Below, piece after piece: positions 1 through 10,345 of a stretch of 64,000 nucleotides of DNA. This DNA comes from Odobenus rosmarus divergens. Lineage: Eukaryota > Chordata > Mammalia > Carnivora > Odobenidae. Numbering within the stretch: position 1 is the stretch's first letter; each line of letters begins with the position of its first letter. The notes beneath the pieces are model-generated. The model saw nothing but the letters and a program-made list of their open reading frames with translations, was not told the DNA's origin and ran no database searches. The stretch is from assembly GCF_000321225.1 (NCBI RefSeq), contig NW_004450483.1, positions 826,599-890,598 of the forward strand, in the 5' to 3' direction. A program made the position numbers and the translations under genes.

Positions 1-162
1 ATTAGTTGCCCATAGAGTTGAGGGTCCATTTCTGGGCTCTCTATTCTATTCCATTGATCTATGTGTCTGTTTTTGTGCCAGTACTATACTGTCTTGATGA
101 TGACAGCTTTGTAATAGAGCTGGAAGTCCGGAATTGTGATGCCACCAGCTTTGCTTTTCTTG
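1..162 (-). mobile_element. L1 LINE fragment, ORF2 region, truncated by window edge
   Basis: The plus strand reads as the reverse complement of mammalian L1 ORF2: the stretch ATTGATCTATGTGTCTG and the following TTTGTGCCAGTACTATACTG are hallmark antisense L1 words. Similarity fades near 162. The 70-residue plus-strand frame over this segment is an antisense shadow. Only one edge is visible, so age and full length are unknown. Confidence 0.85.
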
Positions 163-985
163 ATTCCTGGTTTCTAACCAGCTGGTTTATTCTGTCCTCA
201 GCTTTTGCCCGGACGTAAGCTGGCTAAGGCCAGTGACCCTGCCACACCCAACACAGGCACCCCCTCCATGCGGGCCTGCGGAGCCCCTCTCAGCCAGAGC
301 CCCATCCCTGAGCCCCGAGCTCCCGGACACAGGCTCCTGTTGCTCCAGCAGCTGCTCCTCCTCGGAAGGACTGCAGCCTCTGGCAGGATCCCCTTCCCAG
401 TTTCTGCCTTCTCAACAGGACAGTCAGTGTGGTGCTGCCCAGACTCCAGGCTCCAGGTGAGGGGCAGACGACTCCTGGCCTGGGCACGAAGAACCCCGAT
501 GTAAACGGGTCCCTAAGCCTGGTCTGCTTGGACCAAATGCCATCCCTGTGGAGGCCGATCTCAGCCTCCCTCCCGCATGAGCCTGACCTGGGGCCTCTGG
601 CCTGAGCAGCCCCGAGAGCCCGTGTCCTGGAGTGGCATGATGGATGAAGCTACAGCGGCCTGAAATCTGGCCGAGAGCTGGGCAGACTCCAGGGATCCCC
701 TGCGGGCCACTGAGGGGTGGCCAGGAGGAGCAAACAGCTGGCCGCACATCTGCAGAGGGCACAGCACTGCTAGTTCCCGGCTGGCGGGAGCTCTAACAGG
801 TCCCTGGTACATGCCTGTCCCCCCTGTCCGGAGCCACCTCACTCACCCAAGCTTGCCAGGTCCTGCAGGGAAAGAACATTCCTGCCATCAGCTCACTTTC
901 TTCCTCCGCAGGGGGCCGGGAAGAGTCGTAGGAGTCACTGACCCCACCTGTGACTCAACCCCTCCCGTCACCTCCATCCTAACCT
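163..985. other. Unassigned GC-rich unique sequence
   Basis: No repeat or gene recognised. Several overlapping frames stay open because the stretch is GC-rich. A donor-like CAGGTGAGG lies near 455-463 and an acceptor-like pyrimidine tract with TCCTCAG near 195-201, but no coding signature supports an exon. Confidence 0.5.
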
Positions 986-987
986 AT

Positions 988-1078
988 CTAGTGGCCATAA
1001 TGAACCCTATTTCACAAAGTGAGAGGCTAAGAAATGCACCCAGGCTGTACCTGCCACATAGCCAGGCTGTGGCCCCAG
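988..1078 (-). mobile_element. MIR SINE relic
   Basis: Reads as a degenerate reverse-complement MIR core (TTTCACAAAGTGAGAGGCTAAG, then ...CACATAGCCAGGCTGTGGC), matching the usual 'gaggctcagagaggttaag...cacagctag' order. Ancient and strongly diverged. Confidence 0.5.
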
Positions 1079-1330
1079 CCAGGTGCCCAAGGACCCAAAC
1101 AGACTCGTCACACCTCGGGTCCTTGCCCGTTGCCACTTGGGTTCCGGCTGGCTGACATCTCCACTGCGTACACAGGCTTAGGGTCACGGCACTTCTAGGG
1201 ACCCCTGAAAATGTTTTAAGTTTAATGTATTTTAAATCAGAGCAAAAAAGGTAATAATAATGAATATATACTAGTGAATCCAGCCTGGATTCTATTTGCA
1301 TTTCTACCAATGCAGTCTTAAAATACAATG

Positions 1331-1333
1331 TTT

Positions 1334-1377
<44 letters not shown>

Positions 1378-1545
1378 TGTTTCTTTCTTTCTTTCCTTTC
1401 TTTCTTTCTTTCTTTCTTTCTTTTTCTTCTTTCTTTCTTCTCTTTCTTTCTTCCTTCCTTCCTTCCTTTCTTCTTTCTCTCTTTCTCTTTCTTTCTCCTT
1501 CCTTCCTTTCTTCTTTCTTTCTTTCTTTTCTCTTTCTTTCTTTCT

Positions 1546-1590
<45 letters not shown>

Positions 1591-1620
1591 TTTCTTTCTT
1601 TTTCTTTCTTTCTTTCTTCT
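1331..1620. repeat. (TTTC)n microsatellite, imperfect
   Basis: About 290 bp of almost pure TTTC with TTCC, TTTTTC and TCTTTC interruptions and one G near 1379. It is the expanded tail of the adjacent SINE. Length is likely polymorphic. It opens long spurious frames rich in Phe/Ser/Leu on one strand and Lys/Glu/Arg on the other. Confidence 0.95.
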
Positions 1621-1800
1621 TAGAAAGGGAGAGAAAGAGCTTGTGAGAGTGGGGAGAGGCCAGAGGCAGAGAGAGAATCTTAAGCAGGTTCCACCCCCAG
1701 CGAGTAGCTGACACAGGACTCCATCTCATGACCGTGACATCATGACCTGAGCTGAAATCAAGGGTCAGACGCTTAACCAACTGAGCCACCCAGGTGCCCC
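1334..1800 (-). mobile_element. Can-SINE with giant (TTTC)n tail
   Basis: The tRNA-derived head is at the right (1621-1800): read on the minus strand it begins GGGGCACCTGGGTGGCTCAG and carries the A-box-like TGGCTCAGTTGG. The tail is a pyrimidine-only (TTTC/TTCC)n tract of about 290 bp. A 7-bp TSD, AATGTTT, lies at 1327-1333 and 1801-1807. Most copies here end in a short A-rich tail, so this one has undergone microsatellite expansion. Confidence 0.9.
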
Positions 1801-1807
1801 AATGTTT

Positions 1808-2880
1808 GCTATTTAAATTAACTGGGGTTCATGAAAGTCATGATTCAGCCCTGGTCTTAATGGCCAAACTTCACTGAACCCCTCACCACGGTGGAGAGCT
1901 CTCACTCCAGCCCTCTGCCCCAGGCCCCAGCCTCAGAACGGACTAATTAGAGCCCGGGTGGCCTGGGTGGCCAGTTCCGGCCCTGCAACTCCCACCCTGG
2001 TAGGAGGCAGTTCAGATGGTCTGATGATGGAGCGGGAGAGAGAGACGTTTGAAATGGGAGACCCAGCATCAGCTTTAGGTGTGTCCTTCCTCCTCAGGTT
2101 TGGAGATGTTCTGGAGTGTTTAAAATGCTCACCAAAGATCAGTTAAGATAAAGGGCTGAGGAATTTTCTGGAAAGAACTGACCCTAGAGGGAAGAGAGAG
2201 CATCATACCTTAGGTTGGTTGAGGACCATAGCCTGGCAGGTAGGAGAGGAGAAGTGAGAGGCAGTGGCTCTCTGTCACCCCACTTGTGTGTGTCCCAGTC
2301 TATCCCTCCTGTGTGGTGCTTACCTGAGAGAGTGGTCAGCCGTGATCCACTGACATAGGAACCCACAGTGGACCTCAGTCGGTGTGCCTTGGGGGGCTGG
2401 AGCACAGCCCCCCATGTGGCCGTGGGGGCTGACATCCTATTGAGATGTCCCCGTGGACATTACTGTGTTGGAAGATGGGGTGGTCCCCCTCACACTTTAC
2501 TTCTATCCCAGACCCAAGTGTCTAATCAGACAGCTGCCTGGGGATACTGAAATTCTGGTTCCCATGCTGGCCCCAGCCGAGGAGTCCGAACCTCCAGGGC
2601 AGGGGCCGGGACTGCGTGTGTGACAAGTGTCCCCATACGTGGGGGACCTGCTGCCCGGGCTACCTCATCTTCACAAGCCCAGTGCCCCGGAGCAGGCACA
2701 CTGTTCCTGCCATTTCTCTGGGGAGGACCGTGCCCGTCAGAGAAATGAAGTGCTGGATCCAGAGGCCACGACCGGCCAGACACAGCCAGGATGCCAGCAG
2801 GCCTGCTGCCAGCCCCCGGGAGAGGAGCATGTCTGTGGGAGCCGGGCCATCCCAGAGGCGGCAGGGGCACTGTGCACCGA
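1808..2880. other. Unassigned unique sequence
   Basis: No repeat family or gene recognised. The 2560-2880 part is GC-rich with several overlapping open frames on both strands, none resembling a known protein. Confidence 0.5.
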
Positions 2881-2884
2881 CCGG

Positions 2885-3005
2885 GCCCTCACCCGGACCT
2901 GGGTGTGAACCCCACCTTGGGCGTTTGCTGGCTGTGTGACCTGGAGACTCATCCTCCTGAGTCTCAGTACTCTTATCTATAAAATGAGGATAATCCATCC
3001 CAAAT
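2885..3005 (+). mobile_element. MIR SINE relic
   Basis: Forward MIR order is visible: 'gtgtgaacccc', 'gctggctgtgtgacctgg', 'gagtctcagtactcttatctataaaatgaggataat'. Diverged tRNA-derived mammalian-wide SINE. Confidence 0.75.
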
Positions 3006-3744
3006 GTTGGGGAGAGGTGGTCAGGACGGCACCTGCCAGAAGGCATGCTCCTAAGACGTGGCTGTCATCTCTCCCGCAGGGAGCTTTTCTTCCTTCCTGG
3101 CTCCTCCTCGTTCTCTTCCATCCATGCTCCTTCCCAGGTTCGCCCTTGTGCGAACTGTGTTTCGCTCAGAACACACCTTCCCCCAGCTCTGCCTATCCCC
3201 CGTCCTGGCTTCTCTCCTCAGGCCGCTCAGCCAGAGGGTGGAGGCTGCTTTTAACAGAAACTGGGGACCCACCAAGGAATTCTAATAAGGGGGCTTGAAA
3301 AATAATTCCCTCCACCCTGACATCATTTCCTTATTTTGTGTGTGTGGGGGAACTGTGGTCTGCTCTCATCTCAATCCCGCCATCAAGTGGCCCTTTGGTG
3401 CTGCTAGAGCAGGACAAGGGGTCCACCCTGAGCAGCCTGCAGCGCAGCCTGAGAACCCCTTGCCCACAGACCAGTGGCGCTGTCAACAGAGTTCTGGCTG
3501 GTTTGCTAAAAGGAGAAAAGATAGAATTGCATTTGCTCTCCACAACTTGCTTTGGCTTTTGTTTTCCTCAGAGATCTTGCTGATGCTGCCAAGCTGGGTC
3601 CTGGGATCAGGGTGGTGGCAAGAGGAGAGACGAAAAGCACAGTTGCATTAAATTATAGTAAAAGACTGCATTGCAGAAAGACCAGGGATCCAGAGATCTT
3701 TGCTCTGACCTTGACCCTGGGGGCAGAGTGCCCTGGGCAATGAA
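3006..3744. other. Unassigned unique sequence
   Basis: No recognisable repeat, RNA or exon. Short frames on both strands are unremarkable. Confidence 0.5.
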
Positions 3745-3905
3745 GAGCTGCAGCCTCGGAGTCAGACAGACACAGGGCCAAATCCCAGCTCTGTCATTTA
3801 CTGGCTGAGCAACTTTAGGCAAACTGCTTAACTTCTCTGAGCCTCCAAATCCCCTTCTCCTGAGCTTATGATGATGCTTAAATGAAATATTGAAGGTCCT
3901 GTAGC
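3745..3905 (+). mobile_element. MIR SINE relic
   Basis: Near-complete forward MIR: 'ggagtcagacagacacagggccaaatcccagctctgtcatttactggctgagcaa', then 'gcttaacttctctgagcctc' and a 'taaatgaaatattgaagg' tail region. Confidence 0.85.
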
Positions 3906-4168
3906 ACAGAAGAACACGTGCTACCATCTTGGGTAGTATCCATGATGCATTACTCTCTTGGCCTCCCTTCCAAAATCTCCCCCAAATCCTGGCACCCACA
4001 CTATGGACGGAAGGCCTGGGCACGCTGCCGCCTTCTAGCGGCAAGGAATAGCAACTGTAAAGATGAACATTTCACATGGTCTTGTTCCAAAACCTGAACA
4101 AGATCTGAACAATTGTATGTGTATCAAAAAGCTGTGCCTTTCTTACTGGACCTAAGAATTCTGTACAG

Positions 4169-4274
4169 CGGGGTGCCAGGGTAGTTCAGTCGGTTAAGCC
4201 ACTGGCTTCGGCTCAGGTCACTATCTCAGTATCCTGGGATTGAGCTCTAGGGCTTCCTACCCAGTAGGGAGTCT

Positions 4275-4305
<31 letters not shown>

Positions 4306-4375
4306 CCCCTCTGCCCCTCCCCACTGCTCGTTCTCTCTCTCTCTCCCTCAAATAAATAAATAAAATCTTAAAAAA
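4169..4375 (+). mobile_element. Can-SINE (SINEC)
   Basis: Head begins GGGGTGCCAGGGTAGTTCAG, followed by a CT-rich middle and AATAAATAAATAAAATCTTAAAA tail. TSD AAGAATTCTGTACAG (4154-4168) versus AAGAATTTTGTACAC (4376-4390), 13 of 15 matching. The diverged head and TSD suggest an older copy than most here. Confidence 0.95.
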
Positions 4376-4390
4376 AAGAATTTTGTACAC

Positions 4391-5245
4391 CATATCTGCA
4401 CGAAGAAAATATTGTATTTTCCTCTGAACAACAATTTTTAAAACATTTGCAATATGTGCACGTTCACAAGTTCTTAAAATCAATTTTATCCCCCCCAAAT
4501 ATTTTCATGTAAAATCAGTGGGCTGTTATGCCCTCGTGCTTCTTACATACTGGAAAATCCAGTTGCTTCCTGTGCGTCATCTGGAGCCCACATAGCACCC
4601 TGGCTAAGTCACTCCATCTTGTAGAGGCCATGCCAACGACAGCTGTTGTTAGCCGGAATAAAGCGGGGGTGAAGCGTGGGGGTCTCTGACAGCAACATCT
4701 CCTGTCTGTGGTCCTGCCCACGTGTCCCACCTTTTGGTGGGACTGTCTTGGGCCACGACCAAGTGCTGAGGCAGCAATAACTCTCCCCCAGCACGCTCCC
4801 TGCCGCGCGGGTCATAGCTCACCCTCCCTGCCTCCCTCCTCGCTGGGATTTAGAGCCCTACTCATCATCCGGCTGAAGTGTCAAGGATTTCCTTTCCTGG
4901 AGGAAATTAACTTGCATTTTACACTTTACACCCATAGAAATTTAATCATCCGCCATCCCCAGTCTGTCCTGTGTGGCAGAGAGATGGCTGCTGGCCTCAC
5001 TGCTCTATGAAATACGGCCTTCCCTGTCAGTCCAGGAGGAGCGGGAGAGGGGGGCTTTGGGCACCCACAGAGAGCGGGTCCTTCTAAGCATGCCTCTGAG
5101 TACAAGCCTGAGGATTTGATCCCCTAGTAGGAAATTTAGAGGTGGCAGGCGTGATGAAGAGAAGAGAAGTCTAGGATGCAGATGCTGGAGGGCCACAGGG
5201 CAACTGCAGGGGACCCCCAGTGTCCCTTCCTCTTCACACCTCAGG
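4391..5245. other. Unassigned unique sequence
   Basis: No repeat or gene recognised. Short chance frames only. Confidence 0.5.
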
Positions 5246-5249
5246 AGAC

Positions 5250-5418
5250 AGGGGGATTAAGGCTGTGGCCGAACCCTGCTCCACGAGCTGGTGACTTTGG
5301 ACACGTCACTTAATCTCGCTGTGCTTCTGATACAACAATATGGGGTGGTTGAAAGCATTAAATGAGTTAATACACTGCACACAATAAGCACTCAAAAACC
5401 TCGAGTTATTACTGTTAG
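5250..5418 (+). mobile_element. MIR SINE relic, nearly full length
   Basis: Forward MIR including its 3' end: 'gacacgtcacttaatctcgctgtgcttc', 'gcattaaatgagttaatac' and 'aataagcactcaaaa...gttattactgttag'. Confidence 0.85.
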
Positions 5419-5540
5419 TAAAGACCTTGTCATCTCTCCCCAGACAAATGCCACAGCCTCCCTGGGCTGGCCCTGCAACCTGCCTCCCCGGTGTGGCCAT
5501 TTCCTGCCCAGCCCCTGGGACTCTTTCTAAAGGAACTGTC

Positions 5541-5735
5541 TGGGGGCACCTGGGTGGCTCAGTCGGTTAAGCGGCTGCCTTCGGCTCAGGTCACGATCCC
5601 AGGGTCCTGGGCTTGAGTCCCGCATCGGGCTCCCTGCTCAACGGGGAGCCTGCTTCTCCCTTTCCTCTGTCCCTCCTCCTGCTTGTGTTTGCTTTCTCTC
5701 TTTCTCACATAAAGAAATAAAAATATTTTTTTAAA
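5541..5735 (+). mobile_element. Can-SINE (SINEC)
   Basis: Head GGGGGCACCTGGGTGGCTCAG, B-box-like region around CTTGAGTCCCGCATC, A-rich tail. Perfect 12-bp TSD AAAGGAACTGTC at 5529-5540 and 5736-5747, so a fairly young insertion. Confidence 0.97.
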
Positions 5736-5747
5736 AAAGGAACTGTC

Positions 5748-6857
5748 CAGTCACATCTCCCCATCCCCCACCGCCTCCCACCAGCTTCATCTCCTGCCCC
5801 TTGCCTCTCCCCACCTCACGCTCAGGGCTGGCCCGACTCCCAGCACCGCTCTGCAGGCTGTGTGACTCCAAGTGAGTCTCTGCTCACGCTGTTGCCTCCC
5901 AGCCTCTCTCTGATTGCACATTCTTGCTCTGGTGTTGCCTTTCCTAAGAGGAAATGTCACCCTCAGGTGCCCTGAGTTCCACCCCGCTCTCCTCCATGTG
6001 GCCTAAGTGTGACCCTCTCACAGCCCAGATCACACCGCAGGATGGCCCTTGCTTGCAGGTCTCTCCCGTCTCCTCCCCTGGCCCGTGAACTGTTCCGAGA
6101 CAGGATCAAGGTTTGCCTTCATTCCGGTGTTTGGAGGGCAGAGGCCCAGGTCCTGTGCAGGGGAGAGGGATTCAGGAAGTAGTACTTGAACTAACACTTG
6201 TCACATTCATGCTCAGGGCCACAGGCTCTGAACTCAACTGGATGAAAACACCCTGGGACAGGGTAGTGGCATTACCTCTTGGGCAGTTCTTAATCAAGGC
6301 AGAACGTTAGGGCCACAATGCAAGCAGACATTTCAACCCCTCCCTGGAGCCCAGGGCTCACACTGTGGACCTAGCAGTGGGAGCAGGGACCCTGATCCAA
6401 CCACGCTGCAGGGTTAAGCATGGAGGCCCCAAGCACCAACGACGTGGCCCCTCTGTGATGCAGCTCGAGCTCACGACTGTCACTTGCCCTGAATACAGAC
6501 CTCTCTCCCCAGGCCTCAAGGCCTCGAGGTGTCTTTCACCCCTACTGCCCCACCCTCCTGGATGGCCAGCATCACTCCTCACCTAAGGGAAGTGTCCCCT
6601 CCCTGAGGAAGGTCATACACATTCCCACATCTTTGCCTGGAGTGACTTGCCCTTATCCATCGCTCTACCTGTCTTCAAGGCCCAGGTTAGGAGAGAGGGA
6701 GAGAAACTGAGGCAGAGGTAGATCTTTATTACTCACTTGTTAGTGCCAGGCCCTTCGTGAGGCACTTTACACCTGGTCCCTGGAGCCATTTGCACCCCCA
6801 TCCACCCACCTGGAGAGACCTTGAGTTTGAGCCACTGGTGACTGGTGATTCCCTCTC
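5748..6857. other. Unassigned sequence with possible L2 relic
   Basis: Text near 5880-6110 (CTGTTGCCTCCCAGCCTCTC, then 'ggaaatgtcaccctcagg...') loosely resembles forward L2 3' sequence but is too diverged to bound. Nothing recognised in the rest. Confidence 0.35.
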
Positions 6858-7412
6858 AACCAGTGCTGTCCAGACCAAATAGGATGCCAGCTATAAATGT
6901 CACACCACTTTCTAGCAGTCGTAGTTTCAAAAGTACAAAGGAGGGATGCCTGGGTGGCTCAGATGGTTAAGTATCTGCCTTCGGCTCAGGTCATGATCCC
7001 AGAGTCCTGGAATCGAGTCCCATATCGGGCTCCTGGCTCAGCAAGGAGCCTGCTTCTCCCTCTCCCTCTGCCTCTCTCCCTGCTCACGCTCTCTCTCTCT
7101 CTCTCTCTGTATCTCTGTGTCTCAGATGAATAAGTAAAATCTTTTAAAAAAAAGTACAAAGGAACTGGTAAAATTAGCTTCAGTAACATATGTTATTTAG
7201 CCAAGCGTATCCAAAATATGATCATTTCAACATGCGAGCAACATTAACCATTGTTCATGAGATCTTTTTCATTGTTTATACTAAGTCCTTGGAATCTGGT
7301 GTATCTTACCCCTGGAGCTCGTCTCTGTGTGGACCAGCCATAGCTCAAGGGCTCCGCAGGTGGCCTTGGCAAGTGGCCGCCGCACGCACTGAACCGTGCA
7401 GAGCTAGACTTC
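6858..7412. mobile_element. Ancient hAT-type DNA transposon remnant, split by a SINE
   Basis: Starts with CAGTGCTGTCC, the terminal word of an old mammalian hAT family. Continues 'atgatcatttcaacatgcgagcaacatt' and 'ggaatctggtgtatcttac', and ends in a 'ggcaagtggccgccgcacgcactga' block matching the usual 'ggctagtggctaccatattgga'. A Can-SINE (6943-7149) interrupts it. Family not assigned. Confidence 0.5.
6943..7149 (+). mobile_element. Can-SINE (SINEC)
   Basis: Head GGGATGCCTGGGTGGCTCAG, B-box-like GGAATCGAGTCCC, CT-dinucleotide run and A-rich tail. Perfect 14-bp TSD AAAAGTACAAAGGA at 6929-6942 and 7150-7163. Confidence 0.97.
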
Positions 7413-7929
7413 CCGAAGTTCCGCTGGGTGCACGACACCCTCTTTGGAGTTTCAACCTCCTGCACCTGCGTCACACGGCTGCTTTGGGTGATGTAAGAGT
7501 GTTCGACAATGTCAGCTGCTGGGGGACACGTGTGTGTCTGTGTGCATACGTGCAGGTGTGTGCTGCTACCGTTGCCCTTGTCAGGTGAACTGCTTTTAAA
7601 ATGCCATTTTCCGGGCCCAACAGACTCGTATTGCATGCCCGCTACATGTGCGCCGGGCGCTGTTCTGTGCGCTGGGGTCACAGCGGTGAGCCAGACGGAC
7701 ACACTCCCCAACGCTGAGGAGGGCATGACACTGCCTGTTCGTAAACCCACAGATCTACTCGCTTGCCTTCTCCCTGCCGGATGTGCTCTAAGCTCCTGGG
7801 AGGTTCCAGGCCTTGACTGGGGAGGAGATACCGGGAGGACTGGAGAAGCTCTGGTTCCCTCCACGGCCTTCCTGACTGTAATGTGGAGGCAGGTGCACTA
7901 GGTGGCGGTATCGGGCCGCACTCAGCTTT
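7413..7929. other. Unassigned sequence
   Basis: Around 7630-7730 the text 'gggcgctgttctgtgcgctggggtcacagcggtgagcc' resembles the 'caggcactgttctaggcactggggatacagcagtgaac' block common to L2/MIR-related relics. A 206-residue minus frame (7244-7864) spans this and the hAT remnant and matches no known protein. Confidence 0.4.
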
Positions 7930-9050
7930 CCACTCCAGCCGGTCTTCACGCCAGACCTCCAGACCTTGGAGCTCTTCCAGAGCTCAGACTTCCCAGGACC
8001 CCCAAGACTGACACCTCAGATCCCCATATCCCAGAATCCCACATCCCTAAGTTCCAGACCCCTCAGACCCTCCGGCTTCCCAAACGCTAGATTCCCAAAT
8101 CTCAAACCACCCCAGAGCCCAGACCTTTAAGACTCTCACCCTCAGACAGCCTGGGGATCCATAACTTCGAACCCCCCGAATCCTCAGACCCACATCTTCC
8201 AGACCCCTAGTGATGTAGGAAGCCAAGAAGGAATTCTTGAGATGTCTTCGGTGCAAAAAGTGATTTTATTAAAGTACGGGGACAGGACCCGTGGGTAGAA
8301 AGAGATGCACCGGGGTCAGGAGAAGTGGCCCATTATGTACTTTCAAGATGGGAGGGGGTTAGGGATAGGGTAAGTCTCTCACGAATTTTGGAAGGTTTCC
8401 AGGACCTTGAGGGGGCTAGCTATTATTGGGAAAAGGTCATTTATTACCATCTAATAAAACCTTAGTCATGAGACCCTTCAGATGTATATCGGTGGGTCAT
8501 ATGCTTGGGGGGTTTAGAGATAAAGGAAGTTTCCAAAGGAATTTTTATACGTTCAAGTAGATTTACGAGATCCTGGTGGGGGGGTGGGGGTCAGGCTAGG
8601 ATTGCCTTTTGCCCTTAGCAAAGTATTAACATCGAGGCAGTTGAGTCCCTAGAGGAATGTCACTCTGCCTGTTTCAAGGACTTGTCAATGGCTGTAGGTA
8701 GTAAGGAAATTTAATAATTTTTCTTCTGCCTTTGTTTCTCACATCACCTAGCACCTCCAGCATTCCCAAACCCTGATCCTCAGACCCTGCCTCAATGCCT
8801 CTTAGGCCCTCCTCACTCCCCACATCCTCAGACCCCTAGACTCTACAAACCCCTACCAACTGCCCGCTGTCTTTAGACCCTCCTGGACTCCATAGACTCC
8901 AGTTTCCTGAGAACTATCAGACACCCCCCAAGACCTCTCCCCATCTCCTGGTCCCACTAGACCTTCACTCTCCTACCAACAGCTATAGGACCCCCCGTCT
9001 GCAACCTCCCCAAACCTATCAGATCTCCAGGTTCCCACACCAAGATTCAG
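7930..9050. repeat. Degenerate C-rich CCAGACCCTC-type repeat, interrupted by an LTR
   Basis: Pyrimidine-biased plus strand built of loosely repeated CAGACC/CTCAGACCC words at irregular spacing of roughly 12-16 bp (for example 'ttccagacccctcagaccctccgg'). It runs on both sides of the LTR at 8211-8746, about 280 bp left and 300 bp right. It looks like an old decayed tandem repeat. No family name is assigned. Confidence 0.6.
8211..8746 (-). mobile_element. Solo LTR of an endogenous retrovirus
   Basis: 536-bp element with perfect terminal inverted repeat TGATGT...ACATCA and a perfect 5-bp TSD CCTAG (8206-8210, 8747-8751). On the minus strand there is a TATA-like GTATAAAAA near 8542-8550 and AATAAA poly(A) signals at 8440-8445 and 8265-8270, in LTR order. 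No viral coding sequence adjoins it, so it is a recombined solo LTR. Probably a carnivore-restricted family, not named here. Orientation is inferred from the poly(A) and TATA order. Confidence 0.85.
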
Positions 9051-9194
9051 GTGCCCTGCTGCCACTTCCCACCAGAGGCTCTCTCAGGCAGCTTTGTCCT
9101 GGGCTAGTGGGTGCTGACCACCCCCTGCACTGGGACATGACGCCTCTCCCTCGACTTAGTAAGGGCCGCGCACCCTAGGCACGAATGCCACAGC

Positions 9195-9312
9195 TGGGAG
9201 GGAGCCCGTCTTGCAGAGATGGGCAAATCGAGACCGGCAGAAGGAAAGAAGCTTGCTCAAGGCCCCCAGCATGTGAGTAGATGGAAACCAGACCCCCAGT
9301 TCCTGGCTCCCG
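9195..9312 (-). mobile_element. MIR SINE relic
   Basis: Reverse MIR: 'cagagatgggcaaatcgagaccggcagaagg', 'gcttgctcaaggcccccagcatgtgagtagatggaaacc'. Confidence 0.6.
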
Positions 9313-9372
9313 CAGTGCCTGGCACAGCGTCCGTAGTCAGCAAATGCTGACCACTATTATTACTATTACCCA
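9313..9372 (+). mobile_element. MIR-type 3' end fragment, opposite orientation
   Basis: Forward MIR tail: 'agtgcctggcacagcgtccgtagtcagcaaatgctgaccactattattactattacc'. It abuts a reverse MIR core, giving a tail-to-tail arrangement. Confidence 0.6.
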
Positions 9373-9620
9373 CGCAGTTCAGCCGCCCATTTCCTGGCCC
9401 CACCCGAGCTGACCTTTCCAAGGCCCAATGCAGGACCATTCTGTCTTCCTGGGACTGAACAAGCAGAACACCTCCCAATTTAGCAACATCTGCAAATTTA
9501 ATTAACAAGCTGTTTATCTTCCCGGCCCAGCGATTAATAAAGGTGTCAGGCAGAACAAGACTCACACAGCTCCCTGCAGTGCCCTGAAAATGCCCCTCCT
9601 TCCACACGAGGGACCTGGCC
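9373..9620. promoter_or_regulatory. Candidate conserved non-coding island
   Basis: Repeat-free AT-rich stretch with homeodomain-like cores (TTTAATTAAC near 9496-9505, GATTAATAAA near 9532-9541). Composition and absence of repeat words suggest constraint. No direct evidence of function. Confidence 0.25.
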
Positions 9621-10240
9621 ATTCATCAGAGCGATGGGGCAAGATGTACTTGAACAGACCAGAGAAAGGGAGGGGAGAGAGAGAGAGAGAAAGCAGGGAG
9701 CTACACAGCATCAACCCCCCAGGGAACCTTGCCCGTGTTCAGTGGTTGTATGATCGGGCACTGAACACTTCCTGTGTGCCCAGCACTGTGTCGTGCTGAC
9801 GCTCGACAAACAGCACCTGGATGGTCATCCCACCGGACTTATGAGCTGCAAGGGGACAAATGCAGTGCGCAGGCCCAAGTCATCTTTTCCAATATTGGAA
9901 TTAATCAGACAAACGCCCCCATTCTGGGGAGAATGAGCACTTAACCCATGGGTGTGCTGCCTTCTGGAGCTGGGGGAGCTTTTCAGCGAGGAGGCAAGGA
10001 AGCCACCATCTTGGTTCTTGGTGGCACCTTCTTGCCAGTCTGAGTAAGTTGGAGCTTTGCAGCCACAATCACTCCCTGCCACCCTCCCACGATCTCTGAA
10101 GGATTCTGGTTTCTCTGGAAGCTGCTTGGGGGAATAGCTCCAGGACAGTTGCCGTCAGCACCGTTTATGATCAAAGCTAGGACAGCATTCAAGCATTTGG
10201 TCTCCTAGACATGCAAAGATGAAAACAGACCCACCTAGCC
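9621..10240. other. Unassigned unique sequence
   Basis: A short GA run lies near 9672-9692. 'ccaatattggaattaatc' near 9890-9907 is AT-rich and repeat-free and could belong to the neighbouring island. No gene recognised. Confidence 0.45.
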
Positions 10241-10244
10241 CAGC

Positions 10245-10345
10245 ACGTGCCTTTTACAGGTGAGGAAACTGAGGCACAAAGAGGTGACTTGTCTCAGTGA
10301 GCAGCACAGCCAGGACCGGATGTCTCCTTAGATTCTCTCTACCGA
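10245..10345 (-). mobile_element. MIR SINE relic
   Basis: Reverse MIR: 'cttttacaggtgaggaaactgaggcacaaagaggtgacttg', then 'cagcacagccaggaccgga'. Confidence 0.85.

Noticed and set aside
195..463. Possible exon between TCCTCAG and CAGGTGAGG
   Set aside because: Splice-like words alone are common; frames here are not constrained in any visible way.
1296..1789. Long Phe/Ser/Leu-rich plus frames and Lys/Glu/Arg-rich minus frame
   Set aside because: They are translations of the (TTTC)n microsatellite and the adjoining SINE.
7244..7864. 206-residue minus-strand open frame
   Set aside because: Overlaps a hAT remnant and L2-like text, has no recognisable domain or codon signature, and GC-rich mammalian DNA yields such frames by chance.
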